Notes: generated by a model not told the origin, from the letters alone. Shown: positions 1 through 10,793, numbered from the stretch's first letter. The stretch: DNA of 64,000 nt from Naumovozyma dairenensis CBS 421 (GCF_000227115.2 NC_016485.2:534025-598024), one strand, 5' to 3'. Made by a program: numbers and translations.

Positions 1-1010
1 TACCTTAGCAATAAAAGTCAATGTTAACAGATTTAACTAGAAACGTTGATATAAATAAGAGTACGGTTAGATTTTAACTTTACCTTTAGTATATTTGTGC
101 TAATATAGTTTATATATAAGTTCTAGTAGTTATATCAAAAACAAGATTTAATTTGGAGGGATAAAGCAGAACTGAAAACCAATTTTAGAACATAGATAGT
201 TCTACCGTTATCGACTACCTCATTCTTCAGCATTCTCACATATGCACTAACTTGATGTATTCGATAGAATGACATGCAACATCATTAACAACAATAGAAA
301 ACGTCGATAGAATGGTTATACAAACAAGATTGTTCTATAAAACAATATAGAATACAGTAGAGTAGTTTTATTTTTTATTCTATGTATCATCTAATACTAG
401 GTTTCTGCAAAGACTCTCTCCTAATCAAAATTATTGTGTATATTACGTAATAAGATCCATACCTTCTAATCAATACAGCTATTTTACTTTTACTTATCCA
501 ATACCTGATACATTCCTTCATTAGTGATAATCTTCTATAGGATTACCTAAAGGGCAAATCGCCCATAATCGTTTTGTAAATTATGGACCTTTCTATTCCC
601 CAGGCACTCACTACCCCCATTTATATAGAAATCTGGATGTGGCAGTATAAAGTATATATATATATATATGGTCACTATAGAATATTCTATTTGACCGTGT
701 GGCAATACTAGTATTCCACCTTCTTAACTTCTATTCAACACATTTCCATAAAGCTTGCTCAACTGCGCTTCAAGTTAACAATAATATAATACCAACTAAA
801 TTTTGATATTTTCAAGACTCTGGGCCTTTTTTAGAACAAACCTGTGACAAACTACACAACTTTAAGCATATATGGGCCCGTTATTGTTTTGAACTCCTCT
901 CTTTGTCTGCTCCTTAATAATTCAAAGGTATTTTAAAGTGACGCTAAATATCCTTAATCAGCCCCGATCTTCAAAAACGTATAATTTTAGCCCAAATTAA
1001 AACAAATAAA
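1..1010. other. AT-rich intergenic region, no gene recognised
   Basis: No open frame with recognisable protein character is visible on either strand. The stretch is AT-rich, with a (TA)n run near 651-669. It lies directly upstream of the hAT transposon relic, so it may contain the decayed 5' part and terminal inverted repeat of that element, but I could not pick out the repeat or a target-site duplication by eye. Confidence 0.5.
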
Positions 1011-1011
1011 G

Positions 1012-3173
1012 TTGCCTATCTGTTCTCAACCTGAGAGTACGCTTAGAACATTTCTAACTAAGGATGATATGAAAGTCATCCCTTTCGAAAATGGAATTCT
1101 GCTGGCTGTTTGTTTTAAATCTTCTTATTCTTTGGTCGATAATCCGTTGATCAAAATGGGTTCCGACGACACATTACTGGGTATTCAAATAGCTGGCACC
1201 GTAAAAATGTCAGTAGTACAACCATCCAACTTGGTGCGTTATTCTCGGAGTATTTTAAGGATGGGATTATGGAGATGTCAAAATATATTCTTGACACTGA
1301 TATTGTTCTAAGCCTTCAATTCAAATCCACTATAAAAATGAAGTTTCAAGAATTGAAAGCTGCTGGATCGATATTCATTGGGATGGAATCTGATGATTGG
1401 TTGTCTAACAGTAAAAATGAGTATTCATCAGTTACTTTCAATATGGTTGGTAAGGGTGTAAAAAATATTGCCTTAACTGTTGATCTCTTCAGTGTTAAGA
1501 ATAAATCAAAGGCAAGGCATTCTGTTTTGCTACAATCCACCATCGAGAAATATAAAGCTCATGGGTTGCTAAGCTCGGTTACTACGGATAATTGCTCTCA
1601 GGTTCTTGGTGCAGGCAATGTACTTAAGAAAGACCACATGTGTGTCAACTTTAGAGAATCTATTGGCTGCCTAGCTCACCAGTTGGCATTATTTACAAAT
1701 GACTTCATTAACGCAATAACGTGCGCATTCAGTGGCGTTTTAGATGATGAAATTAATCGATACCTTAAAGAAGAGAACGATAATGAAGAGGTTAGTCCTG
1801 AATTAGAAAGTGAAACAGACGGTGAAGATCTTGCTATTGACGAACAAGAAGATATTATTGAGGATGTTGAAGAGTCAGTTACCACAATTCGTAATCAGGA
1901 GATTTCGAAAGAAGAACAGGAAAAAATGAAAAACTATGAACATTTGGGAGACACAATAATGAAGTCTGACGAATATAGGTCTCCCTCTCCCTTCCACAAA
2001 TTTAAGATATCTGATTTAATGATGGTCCCTTATTAAAACGTTACACCAAACTCATTAGCCAAATTGATTAAATTTTCGGTTGAGGTTAGAAGATCGAAAG
2101 CTGGTTATAATCTATTCAAAAAAATTGTTGGTTCTCAGTTCCCAGTTTTCCAAGCTATCCGTTGGCACGTTAAGTTTTTCATAGGGGGTTCTTCATTAAA
2201 AATAAATCCAAAATTATGAATTCATCGAACCAAACCGAAAACAACTAGGATTAATAATTTCATAGTTGAAGAGGATATTGTTGGCATTGGACTACTTTAC
2301 GAGGCTTTATCTCCACTAGCTGCTATTACGAAGCTACTTGAAAGGAAAGAGGCAATGTCTCTCTGCTACACTCCACACTTACTTGTTATTAATAAAACAT
2401 GTCAGAAATTTAGAAGATAAACTTACACTTTTTCTAAGTGAAAACGAGGTCACCTTTCCCCTGTATTTGACAAAAGCGATAAATATATTAAGGCTTCTTT
2501 TGAACTTTACCCTTCCATCAGTTTAGCATCTTTCTTTCACTTTCATTATGGCATGGTGAAGAAGTGCTCTCCATTGAACATCGAAAATATGTTTGTTGAT
2601 TTAGCGATAAAAAATGGGAATGTTTAAAGAAATAGCCGAAGGTAACGTGGATACGGAACTCGAAAGATTAGATGATATTCCAACTACGGATATGGGGCAA
2701 TCAACCTTCAATGGTGTTTTACGGAATGAAATTAAGAGCATATTAAGCTCGGAAATGGTAACTTACAAGTTGTTCTTTAAAAAGAATTTCATTGACTGTC
2801 TAAGGCTCTAACTAAACGGCACATCTATNNNNNNNNNNNNNNNNNNNNNNNNNNNNNNNNNNNNNNNNNNNNNNNNNNNNNNNNNNNNNNNNNNNNNNNN
2901 NNNNNNNNNNNNNNNNNNNNNNNNNNNNTGCTTCTCTGACTGTTATTATTAAATATAGGAATGACATTTTTGGTAAAAACACACTGGTCAAACCATATCA
3001 TTCTCCCCAATATACTTACTTTCCTGCTCTCGCCGACTGCTACTTTCGTTAACAGTGAAAGATCATTTAGTGGTCTGAAACTGCGTCAGGGTACCAGAAG
3101 ACACAGCCTGTCTTGACAATCGTTATATTCCGATGTTATAGTTTCTCCGGGAATGAAATCCCTTTCCTCACAT
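1012..3173 (+). mobile_element. Decayed hAT-superfamily DNA transposon (transposase relic)
   Basis: A transposase-like reading is broken across frames. About 1012-1262 reads like the hAT N-terminal part (FENGILLAVCFKSS, SLVDNPL, VQPSN). After a frame change near 1262, the frame to 2036 contains ESDDWLS and TTDNC followed by GCLAHQLALF, matching the first two catalytic aspartates and the conserved C..H region of hAT enzymes. Further pieces follow (for example IRWHVKF near 2160). After the 100-base gap at 2829-2928, the C-terminal dimerisation signature NSERSFSGLKLRQGTR appears near 3050-3105. Several stops and frame changes mean it cannot encode an active transposase. hAT elements are known in Saccharomycetaceae; the family is not assigned here. 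Confidence 0.75.
2829..2928. other. Assembly gap (100 N) inside the hAT relic
   Basis: Exactly 100 N, a conventional placeholder for a gap of unknown size. It falls inside the transposase relic, so the missing stretch may be repetitive transposon sequence. Confidence 0.95.
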
Positions 3174-5033
3174 TCTTCTTTGAGAGAGTTGAAGTGAACT
3201 CTCCTTATCTGAAATATTACAAAAGCTCCAGCATAGCTTATTTATCTTGCACAATCTAGTTTACTCCATATAGCCATTTTTTTTCTCTGTGCACTGCCAT
3301 TTGAATTCACCCAACTTGTCCTCCATGTCTGATCTTGACATGAGACATAATCGTACAGAGAAATTTTGCAAAGCAGGAACTAAAAAAGAGAGAAGTGATA
3401 TCTTATTCGAGACCCAAGTGATTATGTACTTCCCATTTAGAGCGTTTCCGCAGTATCCAATATCAGTACAATTATGGAACTTTTAGTGTGAAGTTTTCTG
3501 AAGTTGTCTTTGCAAAAAAAAATCAAAGATGGCATTAATCTATTTTACCTTTTAACGAATAGTGTGAAGTGATTTCTAATGATAATTGCAGTATAAACAA
3601 AAATATACTTCCTTTTGTTATATCTCTATGTGGTCAAAATTAAAAATAATATTAAAGAGTATGCTAAAGTGGCTCGTCGAGGGGAAAATTGCGTTACAAC
3701 TCTTGAAGATAAAATATTGGTTGGATTCTTAAATGTTTTTTTGGTTTGTTCTGTATGCTAGAAAGAAAGGTTGGAAAAATAATGGAGGTCGTCGGTGACA
3801 TGTTGTATCTCCCCTTCCGATGTAAAAAAACATTCATCTATATGAGTAATGGACACGTTTGTGTCTATCATATATGCTTTGTTGTTAGTAGAATGTCTGC
3901 ATGAACATTTCACTTTTCGGAAATCATTCATTAGTTTAGTTAGTAGAAGATTTCAGAAACCAATCCTTGGGAATTGAAGGCTTCTAAAAAGAATAGAAAT
4001 TCCAAGTCATAATCAGCTGATTATTAGACAACAAAAGTGTATGTTTCTCATTTTTCTCAAAGCATTTAGCATCTATTAGTAACCATTCCTCATCAATGGA
4101 GGGTTAATTGTTGCGTCTATTTAACATTTTTCCATTAAATTGTGAACCATGAGCATGAAGGAGTTGTAAAGTTTAGTGATCGTTTCCAATTGAACAAGCA
4201 AGCAAAAGAAGACTCTCCATCTTATTAAAGGTACAGGAAACTGAAAAATATTATTTTATCATCATGTAAAAAAGTCACGTAATTGTTTTGAAACTACAAA
4301 AATTAGGGCCTTTATGGGTATTTCTCTACAAAGGCGATCAACATCATCATCAGCATTCGATCAGGCCATTTTGTATTTATATTTGTCTAAATTGGATCTA
4401 TAAGAGTACTGCCTATGGTCTGCTTATCATAACTCCAAGTTTATCCCTTTAGATACACCAATTTTATCTTGTTTATTGGTAGTACAGCACGATATGCCAA
4501 ATCATCACTTTTAAGAGATATTTTTTGAGCGTGATATAATCATATACAATCCTTACTTTTCATCTCTCTTGTGTGTTAACTAAATTAACATATCTGTAAT
4601 GCAATGAGAACCACATGCTGCCATGATTCATCGTAACGGTGTATCATTGGAGAAATACGAGGGAACTAGCAACTAATTGTGCGTGCCATTACATAAAGTG
4701 ACAGGCAAAGTGATATACTAGTATAAGTGGACAACTCCATTATTTGTTTTGTTACACCTAATTAATTCAGTATCACATTAATATTCTATCCAACTGAGAA
4801 TATATATATATATATATATATGCTTCCACTAACACATTTACTCTTCTTAGTGGATACCTCGAGCAATTCATGACTTGATTGTGTTACAGTGCGGTGTACG
4901 GATGATGCTTGTTATTTGACAGATCTTCTAGGCCAAAACGTTCCAAATAAAAGCAAAACCCTATTTGAAACAGGTAACTTTATCCATTCAATGCTTGGAG
5001 ACGGTCAAGAACCAGTTGATCAATTCCTCAATC
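3174..5033. other. Long intergenic region upstream of ACS2
   Basis: About 1.9 kb without a supportable gene. Only short frames without protein character are present. A (TA)n run at about 4799-4822 could serve as the ACS2 TATA region. Short upstream ATGs occur at 4902 (ATG ATG, then stop at 4917-4919) and 4991. The S. cerevisiae neighbour on this side of ACS2 (RNH203) is not visible, so synteny ends here. Confidence 0.5.
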
Positions 5034-7055
5034 ATGGCTCGAAGAACTCATGAATGTGTACACGAGGCAGAAAATGCTCAATTACATTATGCGCCGGCGC
5101 ATTTTTATGAAACACAACCTGGTAAAGGTTATATTGATGACGTAGATCAATATAGTCAAATGTATCGAGAATCAATTGATAATCCTGAACTGTTTTTTGA
5201 TAAAATGGCAAAAGAATTTCTACATTGGGATACACCATATAAAGCAGTGAAATCCGGATCCCTTGCTGATGGAGATGTCGCATGGTTCTTAAATGGTGAG
5301 TTGAATGCTTCTTATAATTGTGTTGATAGACATGCTTTTGCCAACTCTAATAAACCAGCTATTATATATGAAGCTGATGACGAAGTGGAAAATAGAATCA
5401 TAACATTTGGTCAATTATTGAGGAAAGTTTCGAAAGTAGCTAGTCTGTTGAAATCATGGGGTGTAAAAAAGGGAGATGTTGTTACCATTTATTTACCCAT
5501 GATTCCTGAAGTCATTATTACCATGCTTGCTGTGGTTCGTATTGGAGCTATTCATTCTGTCATATTTTCTGGGTTTTCTGCCTCTTCCCTAAGAGAAAGA
5601 ATCATTGATTCAAAATCAAAAGTTATCATTACATGCGATGAAGCTAAGAGAGGTGGTAAGACAATACATACAAAGGATATTGTCAATGAATCATTGCAAG
5701 GTATCAATTCAGTAACCTACGTATTAGTTTACGAAAGAACACATAATAAAACAATTGCAATGTCACCAACGAGAGATTATTGGTGGACTGAAGAGGTGAA
5801 CAAACAACCAAATTATTGCCCCCCTGTACCATGTAATGCTGAAGATCCTTTATTTTTATTATACACATCAGGGTCAACAGGCTCTCCCAAAGGTATAGTC
5901 CATACAACAGCCGGTTATCTTCTAGGTGCAGCAATTACTACACGATATGTATTCGATATTCATCCCGACGATATATTATTCACAGCTGGTGATGTTGGTT
6001 GGATTACAGGCCACACTTATGCATTATACGGTCCCCTTTCTCTTGGAACTGCGACAATCATATTTGAATCGACGCCAGCGTACCCAGATTACGGTAGATA
6101 TTGGAGAATTATTGAACGTTATAAGGCAACACATTTTTATGTAGCTCCTACAGCATTAAGATTAATAAAAAAAATTGGGGAGGCTGAAATATCTAAATAT
6201 GATATATCTTCATTACGTGTATTGGGTTCAGTGGGTGAACCAATTTCTCCAGAATTATGGAAATGGTATCATGAAAAAATTGGTAATAAAAATTGTGTCG
6301 TTTGTGATACAATGTGGCAAACTGAATCAGGTTCACATTTACTTGCACCTCTGTCAGGTGTCACTCCAACAAAACCAGGATCCGCAACAGTTCCCTTTTT
6401 TGGCATCGATGCATGCCTTATTGATCCCGTATCGGGCCACATATTGGAAGGTAATGATGTAGTTGGTGTCTTAGCAGTTAAATGTTCATGGCCATCAATG
6501 GCAAGATCTGTATGGAATAACCATGATCGATATATTGAAACATATTTAAAGCCTTATCCAGGTTATTATTTCACTGGAGATGCTGCTGGTAGAGACCATG
6601 ATGGTTATTATTGGATTAGGGGAAGAGTAGATGATGTGGTTAATGTTTCTGGTCATAGATTATCAACTACAGAAATTGAAACTTGTTTAGTCAACGATAA
6701 ATATGTTTCAGCTGCTGCGGTAGTTGGAATACCCGATGATTTAACGGGACAAAGCGTAGTTGCCTTTGTTTCATTACAGAATGATAATGAAATAGATGGA
6801 CCAGTAAGTTTCCATAGAGAATTGATTTTGCAGGTAAGGAAAGAAATTGGACCATTTGCTGCTCCCAAAGCAGTTATTATAATTAATGATTTACCTAAGA
6901 CTAGATCAGGAAAAATTATGAGAAGAGTATTGAGGAAAATTGCATCGAATGAAGCTGAACAATTAGGAGACTTATCCACACTAGCTAATCCAGAAATAGT
7001 TTCAGAAATCATGGAAGCAGTGAAGACCCAATTTTTCAACAGAAATGTGAAATAA
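5034..7055 (+). CDS. ACS2: Acetyl-CoA synthetase, Acs2 type
   Basis: ATP- and CoA-dependent activation of acetate to acetyl-CoA. In S. cerevisiae Acs2 is the nucleocytosolic isoform that supplies acetyl-CoA for lipid synthesis and histone acetylation. The 673-residue protein has the AMP-binding core motif YTSGSTGSPKG (about residues 277-287), the GRVDDVVNVSGHRLS hinge and ligase region (about 530), and the conserved C-terminal catalytic lysine in TRSGKIMRR (about 627). The N terminus (APAHFYETQPGKGY) and length match Acs2 (683) rather than Acs1, which has a longer leader. The ATG at 5034 is chosen because homology begins there; the upstream in-frame codon at 4965 is TTG. A 20-codon out-of-frame upstream ORF starts at 4991 and overlaps the start. 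Identification is very secure. Confidence 0.97.
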   Translation: MARRTHECVHEAENAQLHYAPAHFYETQPGKGYIDDVDQYSQMYRESIDNPELFFDKMAKEFLHWDTPYKAVKSGSLADGDVAWFLNGELNASYNCVDRHAFANSNKPAIIYEADDEVENRIITFGQLLRKVSKVASLLKSWGVKKGDVVTIYLPMIPEVIITMLAVVRIGAIHSVIFSGFSASSLRERIIDSKSKVIITCDEAKRGGKTIHTKDIVNESLQGINSVTYVLVYERTHNKTIAMSPTRDYWWTEEVNKQPNYCPPVPCNAEDPLFLLYTSGSTGSPKGIVHTTAGYLLGAAITTRYVFDIHPDDILFTAGDVGWITGHTYALYGPLSLGTATIIFESTPAYPDYGRYWRIIERYKATHFYVAPTALRLIKKIGEAEISKYDISSLRVLGSVGEPISPELWKWYHEKIGNKNCVVCDTMWQTESGSHLLAPLSGVTPTKPGSATVPFFGIDACLIDPVSGHILEGNDVVGVLAVKCSWPSMARSVWNNHDRYIETYLKPYPGYYFTGDAAGRDHDGYYWIRGRVDDVVNVSGHRLSTTEIETCLVNDKYVSAAAVVGIPDDLTGQSVVAFVSLQNDNEIDGPVSFHRELILQVRKEIGPFAAPKAVIIINDLPKTRSGKIMRRVLRKIASNEAEQLGDLSTLANPEIVSEIMEAVKTQFFNRNVK

Positions 7056-7396
7056 ATTGTGAATCCATGCCTGAAATCGAGCTATTATATTTGCAATATA
7101 TAATGACAATATGTAACGATAATATAGATAGACTATATAAATAATTCAATTGATAATGTAGCGTTCTTCAGAAGTCACTTTTTTATGTCAAATATGATCG
7201 GATCGCAGTTTTTTTAAACCATTTTGTAAAGTTGATAAGTCTATTCTATATGTAATTTTATTTGTATAATTTCCGGGTGGATAGGCAAACTCCGAGGAAA
7301 CAAGCAAACAAGAAGAGACTCGGTTTTTCTCCAGTAAATATCAAACCAAGCTAAACATCAAGCTCGAAAGCGAAATGGTTAAAATATTGGAATGAA
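7056..7396. other. ACS2-PCD1 intergenic region
   Basis: Serves as ACS2 3' flank and PCD1 promoter. In S. cerevisiae YLR152C lies in this interval; nothing of it is visible here. The PCD1 leader carries two tiny upstream ORFs (see findings). Confidence 0.6.
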
Positions 7397-8371
7397 ATGG
7401 CATTACTAAACCCCTTTAGAATTCTAGAAAACCTACGGAAGTTCAAATACAATAGACCATTCCCAATTTCTTCGATATGGCCAGTTAATAGACGAGCTGC
7501 TGTATTGATCCTTTTATTTGTTGGAAACAGTGGAGAACTCAGAGTCTTATTAACAAAAAGATCTAGAAGCCTACGAAGCTTTTCAGGTCATGTAGCTTTA
7601 CCTGGAGGCAAGGCAGACTCTTCTACAGAAACGTTTGAACAAATTGCAAGGAGAGAAGCTGAAGAAGAAATTGGATTACCTCAAGATAAAAATGTTTTAG
7701 AAAATAGGTATGGAATGAAATTGGAGACAATTTCTACTGAGATACCATGTTACATATCCCAAACTTTCTTGAGTGTCAAACCTGTGGTATGTTTTTTATA
7801 TAATTCTGAATTTGATCAAAAGAATGAAAAATATACCAAGACATTGGATGCTTCAAAGTTCTTTGGGAAATTGAATCCTGGAGAAACATCATCGTTATTC
7901 TCAGTTCCCTTAAACGATATGGTAAAGCATCTATTCACTGATTCCTCGGATATTAAACCAGAATATGAAAGACGTGTACATATGTCAAAAAATTGGGGAG
8001 GGCTTAAATGGTTTATTGAGCATTATTATTATCCTGTCTTAAATACCAACGAAGTATCATGGTTAAATACAATTGAGGACCTTAGTTCAGAGGATGAACT
8101 TGAAGATGGGCAGCAATATAGAGATTTATGGGGGTTAACAGCTAAGATATTATCTGATGTAGCAAGAATTGGGAATAATATTGATAGTGCAAAAAGGAGG
8201 GGGCATGAGGGTTTGATATATGGACTGTATGAATTTAGTGATCAGTTTAAGGATCCCAAAAGGAGTATATGGGAACAAGCCATGATTGCAGGGAAAAAAG
8301 GGTATTATTATAGCGATGTTTTACCCGAGCATTATATAAAAAAGCTACAAAGGGATGATGTCACTTTTTGA
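7397..8371 (+). CDS. PCD1: Peroxisomal Nudix CoA diphosphatase
   Basis: Predicted to hydrolyse CoA and oxidised CoA derivatives; in S. cerevisiae the enzyme (340 aa) is peroxisomal. The 324-residue protein has a clear Nudix box at about residues 70-94 (GGKAD...E...RREAEEEIGL), preceded by RVLLTKRSRSLRSFSGHVALPGG, which is characteristic of this subfamily. Further family blocks are FFGKLNPGETSSLFSVPLNDM and NWGGLKWFIEHY. There is no SKL-type C-terminal peroxisomal signal (it ends DDVTF). The ATG at 7397 gives an N terminus collinear with the family. It follows ACS2 on the same strand, as in S. cerevisiae once YLR152C is removed. Confidence 0.95.
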   Translation: MALLNPFRILENLRKFKYNRPFPISSIWPVNRRAAVLILLFVGNSGELRVLLTKRSRSLRSFSGHVALPGGKADSSTETFEQIARREAEEEIGLPQDKNVLENRYGMKLETISTEIPCYISQTFLSVKPVVCFLYNSEFDQKNEKYTKTLDASKFFGKLNPGETSSLFSVPLNDMVKHLFTDSSDIKPEYERRVHMSKNWGGLKWFIEHYYYPVLNTNEVSWLNTIEDLSSEDELEDGQQYRDLWGLTAKILSDVARIGNNIDSAKRRGHEGLIYGLYEFSDQFKDPKRSIWEQAMIAGKKGYYYSDVLPEHYIKKLQRDDVTF

Positions 8372-8662
8372 TCAACTAAAATATTGCATTGATCCCTAAA
8401 TATTACACACATAGTTTCTTGTTGTAAGGTGTAGTGGTATATTTCTTTGAATATACTCGCTCAAGACTATAATTAGTCTCTAATAATACGAAAGCAAAAT
8501 AAAAGAAATGTACACTCATGACACATGTAGATAACAGGTCTGAGATGAATATGTCAAAAATACGAAATCTATCCTTCTGAATATTTGCCAACAGATGAAA
8601 CTTTGCTTCTCGAATATAATAGTATTTTTGTATATGATGGATTTGAATATCGATAAAAAAGA
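8372..8662. other. PCD1 3' flank with Pol III terminator
   Basis: No gene is visible. The six-A run at 8655-8660 is a T6 RNA polymerase III terminator on the minus strand, two bases past the 3' end of the tRNA-Gly fragment. Confidence 0.6.
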
Positions 8663-8788
8663 TGCGCAAGCCGGGAATCGAACCNNNNNNNNNNNNNNNN
8701 NNNNNNNNNNNNNNNNNNNNNNNNNNNNNNNNNNNNNNNNNNNNNNNNNNNNNNNNNNNNNNNNNNNNNNNNNNNNNNNNNNNNGCGC
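8663..8788 (-). tRNA. tRNA-Gly, probably GCC anticodon; body lost in an assembly gap
   Basis: On the minus strand, 8684-8663 reads as a T loop TTCGATT with 3' stem CCCGG, the acceptor 3' strand CTTGCGC and discriminator A, followed by a T6 terminator. The acceptor sequence matches the yeast tRNA-Gly(GCC) acceptor (5' strand GCGCAAG). The visible gcgc at 8785-8788, directly after the N run, could be the complement of the first four 5' bases. The anticodon itself is hidden by the 100-N gap, so the isotype is inferred from the acceptor and T arm. A real tRNA would be about 71 nt, so the true gap is either short or holds an insertion. Confidence 0.7.
8685..8784. other. Assembly gap (100 N) inside tRNA-Gly
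   Basis: Exactly 100 N starting within the T arm. Multi-copy tRNA genes often break short-read assemblies; an adjacent retroelement is also possible. Confidence 0.95.
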
Positions 8789-9115
8789 TTATTTCTTATA
8801 GTTTTGAAGATTTTTGGTAAGTACTCGACTTAAAGTTTCAAACATGTGAATCTTAATTGAAATTGTGTTTTTTTATGAATAATTACTAAAGGATTATTGT
8901 AACATGATAATTTACAGTTTTGACAATTTCATTAAGGCTATCTATCTATCGAAGGAAAATATTGAAAAAGTTCGTTACATTTCTATCAGAATGCAATATG
9001 AATTGATACTCAGAACACTTAAAAAGAGCACGCTAAATCTACTGTGGTTATAGATATTCCTAGGCAGTCTTTTTCCACTTATTGATTAGGGGCAAACATA
9101 AAAATAGTCATAAAT
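8789..9115. other. tRNA-Gly to STB3 intergenic region
   Basis: AT-rich; it holds the 5' flank of the tRNA and the promoter of STB3. No further feature recognised. Confidence 0.5.
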
Positions 9116-10621
9116 ATGATGGAAATTAAGAAAGATATAAACGACATAAATACAAAACCAGATGATACGAATGCAAACAAGAATATAACATTGGATCCCT
9201 CAATTGCACACCAAAGATCTGTATCAAATAACAAAAATAGTAATAATATAGTTTCTGGATCAGTAACGCCTAGGAAATTATCAGAACTATTGATGAGGAG
9301 AGGTCCATTAGCAATAAGACACATTACACAAGCATTAAATGAAGACATAACGAACTTTAAAGATTTATCCAGCTCAAAACAAAGAAGGTTAATTATGGGT
9401 GCAATGGATGATGGAGATAAAGATAATCGTATTGTATTTGAAAAAGTAGGTTGGGGTCAATGGTCAGCTAGACAACTTGATGACAATGAAGATTTCAATA
9501 CTGTATTAGATATTACAAAGAAAAATAATTTGAAAGTTAGAGATGCAGCCTCGACTGCTAAAGATGATAACAATAATATTGGGATTAACACCAATGCTAA
9601 TGTTAATACTAATACTAGTAGTAGTAGTAGAAGGAGAAGCAGTAATTCAGCGATGGTAAAAAAGCCGGAGACAAAAACTAAAAATAAAAACCATCCAATT
9701 TCTTCACCTGCCATGACAACGAACTCCCCACAAGCTGAATCGTTGTCTCAACCTTCTGTGCTATATATCGACGAAGAAGTCTTAGCTTCGGACGAAGAAG
9801 ACGACATAGATATTGAGAATAGAGACAAGGATATGTTTGCTTTCAATGGGAGAAGGAAATCAACTGTTGTCTATGCTTCTAATGTTGCTGGTGATAATGT
9901 GGCGTCTACTGCTGACGTTACAGAACATGAATTGATGGCACGCCATATCAGGCCTAAACTGAGAAATAATTCAAGAACACGAAGATCAAGTTCCAAGAGT
10001 AAATCTAGGCCATCTATAAATAAAATGGTGCCGTCCACCGTGAATCAACAAACTGACATACAAACATTTCAACACCAACAACATTTTATCAGCGGACAAT
10101 CGAACAAAATTGATTTAGACCTATTATCTCGAAGCACTTTAAGTGAACCACCATCTGAACGACCCTCTAGGGTTTCATTCTCTAAAGAGTCTGGGATAAG
10201 ATCGACATTATTTGCTTCTAATGGCATGTATAAAGGAGAAGAAAAACGCAATACTGTTGGTTCTACTACCTTCAACAATACTAGTTCAGATATGTCAAAC
10301 AGGTTTGCAATACCTCAGATAGCTTTCAAGAACCCGCATATCGGACATAACACAGTGGAATCATTTATACCACCATCTGCAGAAGACACCAGTCATAATA
10401 ACCACGAAGAGAAGCAGACACCATCAGATACTACGGAAGACGAAGATTGGGCGGCCATGGGGGCCGAAGTTCTACGAAACGTCAAGAATAGTGGAACACA
10501 GAACGTATTGCAACGGAATCAACATGCCAATAATGTTGATGATCGGAAAGAATCACAACATCGAAGAGGCACAGATGATGAGAATGATGGAGCCATTTTG
10601 TTAATGAATCTTATGAAGTAA
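9116..10621 (+). CDS. STB3: Stb3-like RRPE-binding, Sin3-interacting transcription regulator
   Basis: S. cerevisiae Stb3 (513 aa) binds the RRPE element of ribosome-biogenesis promoters and interacts with Sin3. The 501-residue product carries the family domain at about residues 50-125: VTPRKLSELL, RRGPLAIRHITQAL, DLSSSKQRRLIMGAM and IVFEKVGWGQWSARQL. The rest is low-complexity Ser/Asn/Lys-rich sequence, with an acidic stretch (ASDEEDDIDIE). The start is a double ATG (9116 and 9119). In S. cerevisiae STB3 is YDR169C, on the ohnologous chromosome IV block; here it sits where S. cerevisiae has STM1. The stop lies 12 bases before an assembly gap but the C terminus looks complete. Confidence 0.88.
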   Translation: MMEIKKDINDINTKPDDTNANKNITLDPSIAHQRSVSNNKNSNNIVSGSVTPRKLSELLMRRGPLAIRHITQALNEDITNFKDLSSSKQRRLIMGAMDDGDKDNRIVFEKVGWGQWSARQLDDNEDFNTVLDITKKNNLKVRDAASTAKDDNNNIGINTNANVNTNTSSSSRRRSSNSAMVKKPETKTKNKNHPISSPAMTTNSPQAESLSQPSVLYIDEEVLASDEEDDIDIENRDKDMFAFNGRRKSTVVYASNVAGDNVASTADVTEHELMARHIRPKLRNNSRTRRSSSKSKSRPSINKMVPSTVNQQTDIQTFQHQQHFISGQSNKIDLDLLSRSTLSEPPSERPSRVSFSKESGIRSTLFASNGMYKGEEKRNTVGSTTFNNTSSDMSNRFAIPQIAFKNPHIGHNTVESFIPPSAEDTSHNNHEEKQTPSDTTEDEDWAAMGAEVLRNVKNSGTQNVLQRNQHANNVDDRKESQHRRGTDDENDGAILLMNLMK

Positions 10622-10633
10622 GCCAAGCCCTTA

Positions 10634-10733
10634 NNNNNNNNNNNNNNNNNNNNNNNNNNNNNNNNNNNNNNNNNNNNNNNNNNNNNNNNNNNNNNNNNNN
10701 NNNNNNNNNNNNNNNNNNNNNNNNNNNNNNNNN
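10634..10733. other. Assembly gap (100 N) between STB3 and the GID11-like gene
   Basis: Exactly 100 N. It hides most of the GID11 promoter and possibly part of its 5' coding sequence. Confidence 0.95.
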
Positions 10734-10793
10734 TGAAGAGATGGAGGATGAAGTTTAAATACCGGAGGAGATAGGGTGTTTCAAAATTATCTT

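Noticed and set aside
4965..5033. Upstream extension of ACS2 by 23 residues
   Set aside because: It would start at TTG; the ATG at 5034 gives the N terminus expected for Acs2.
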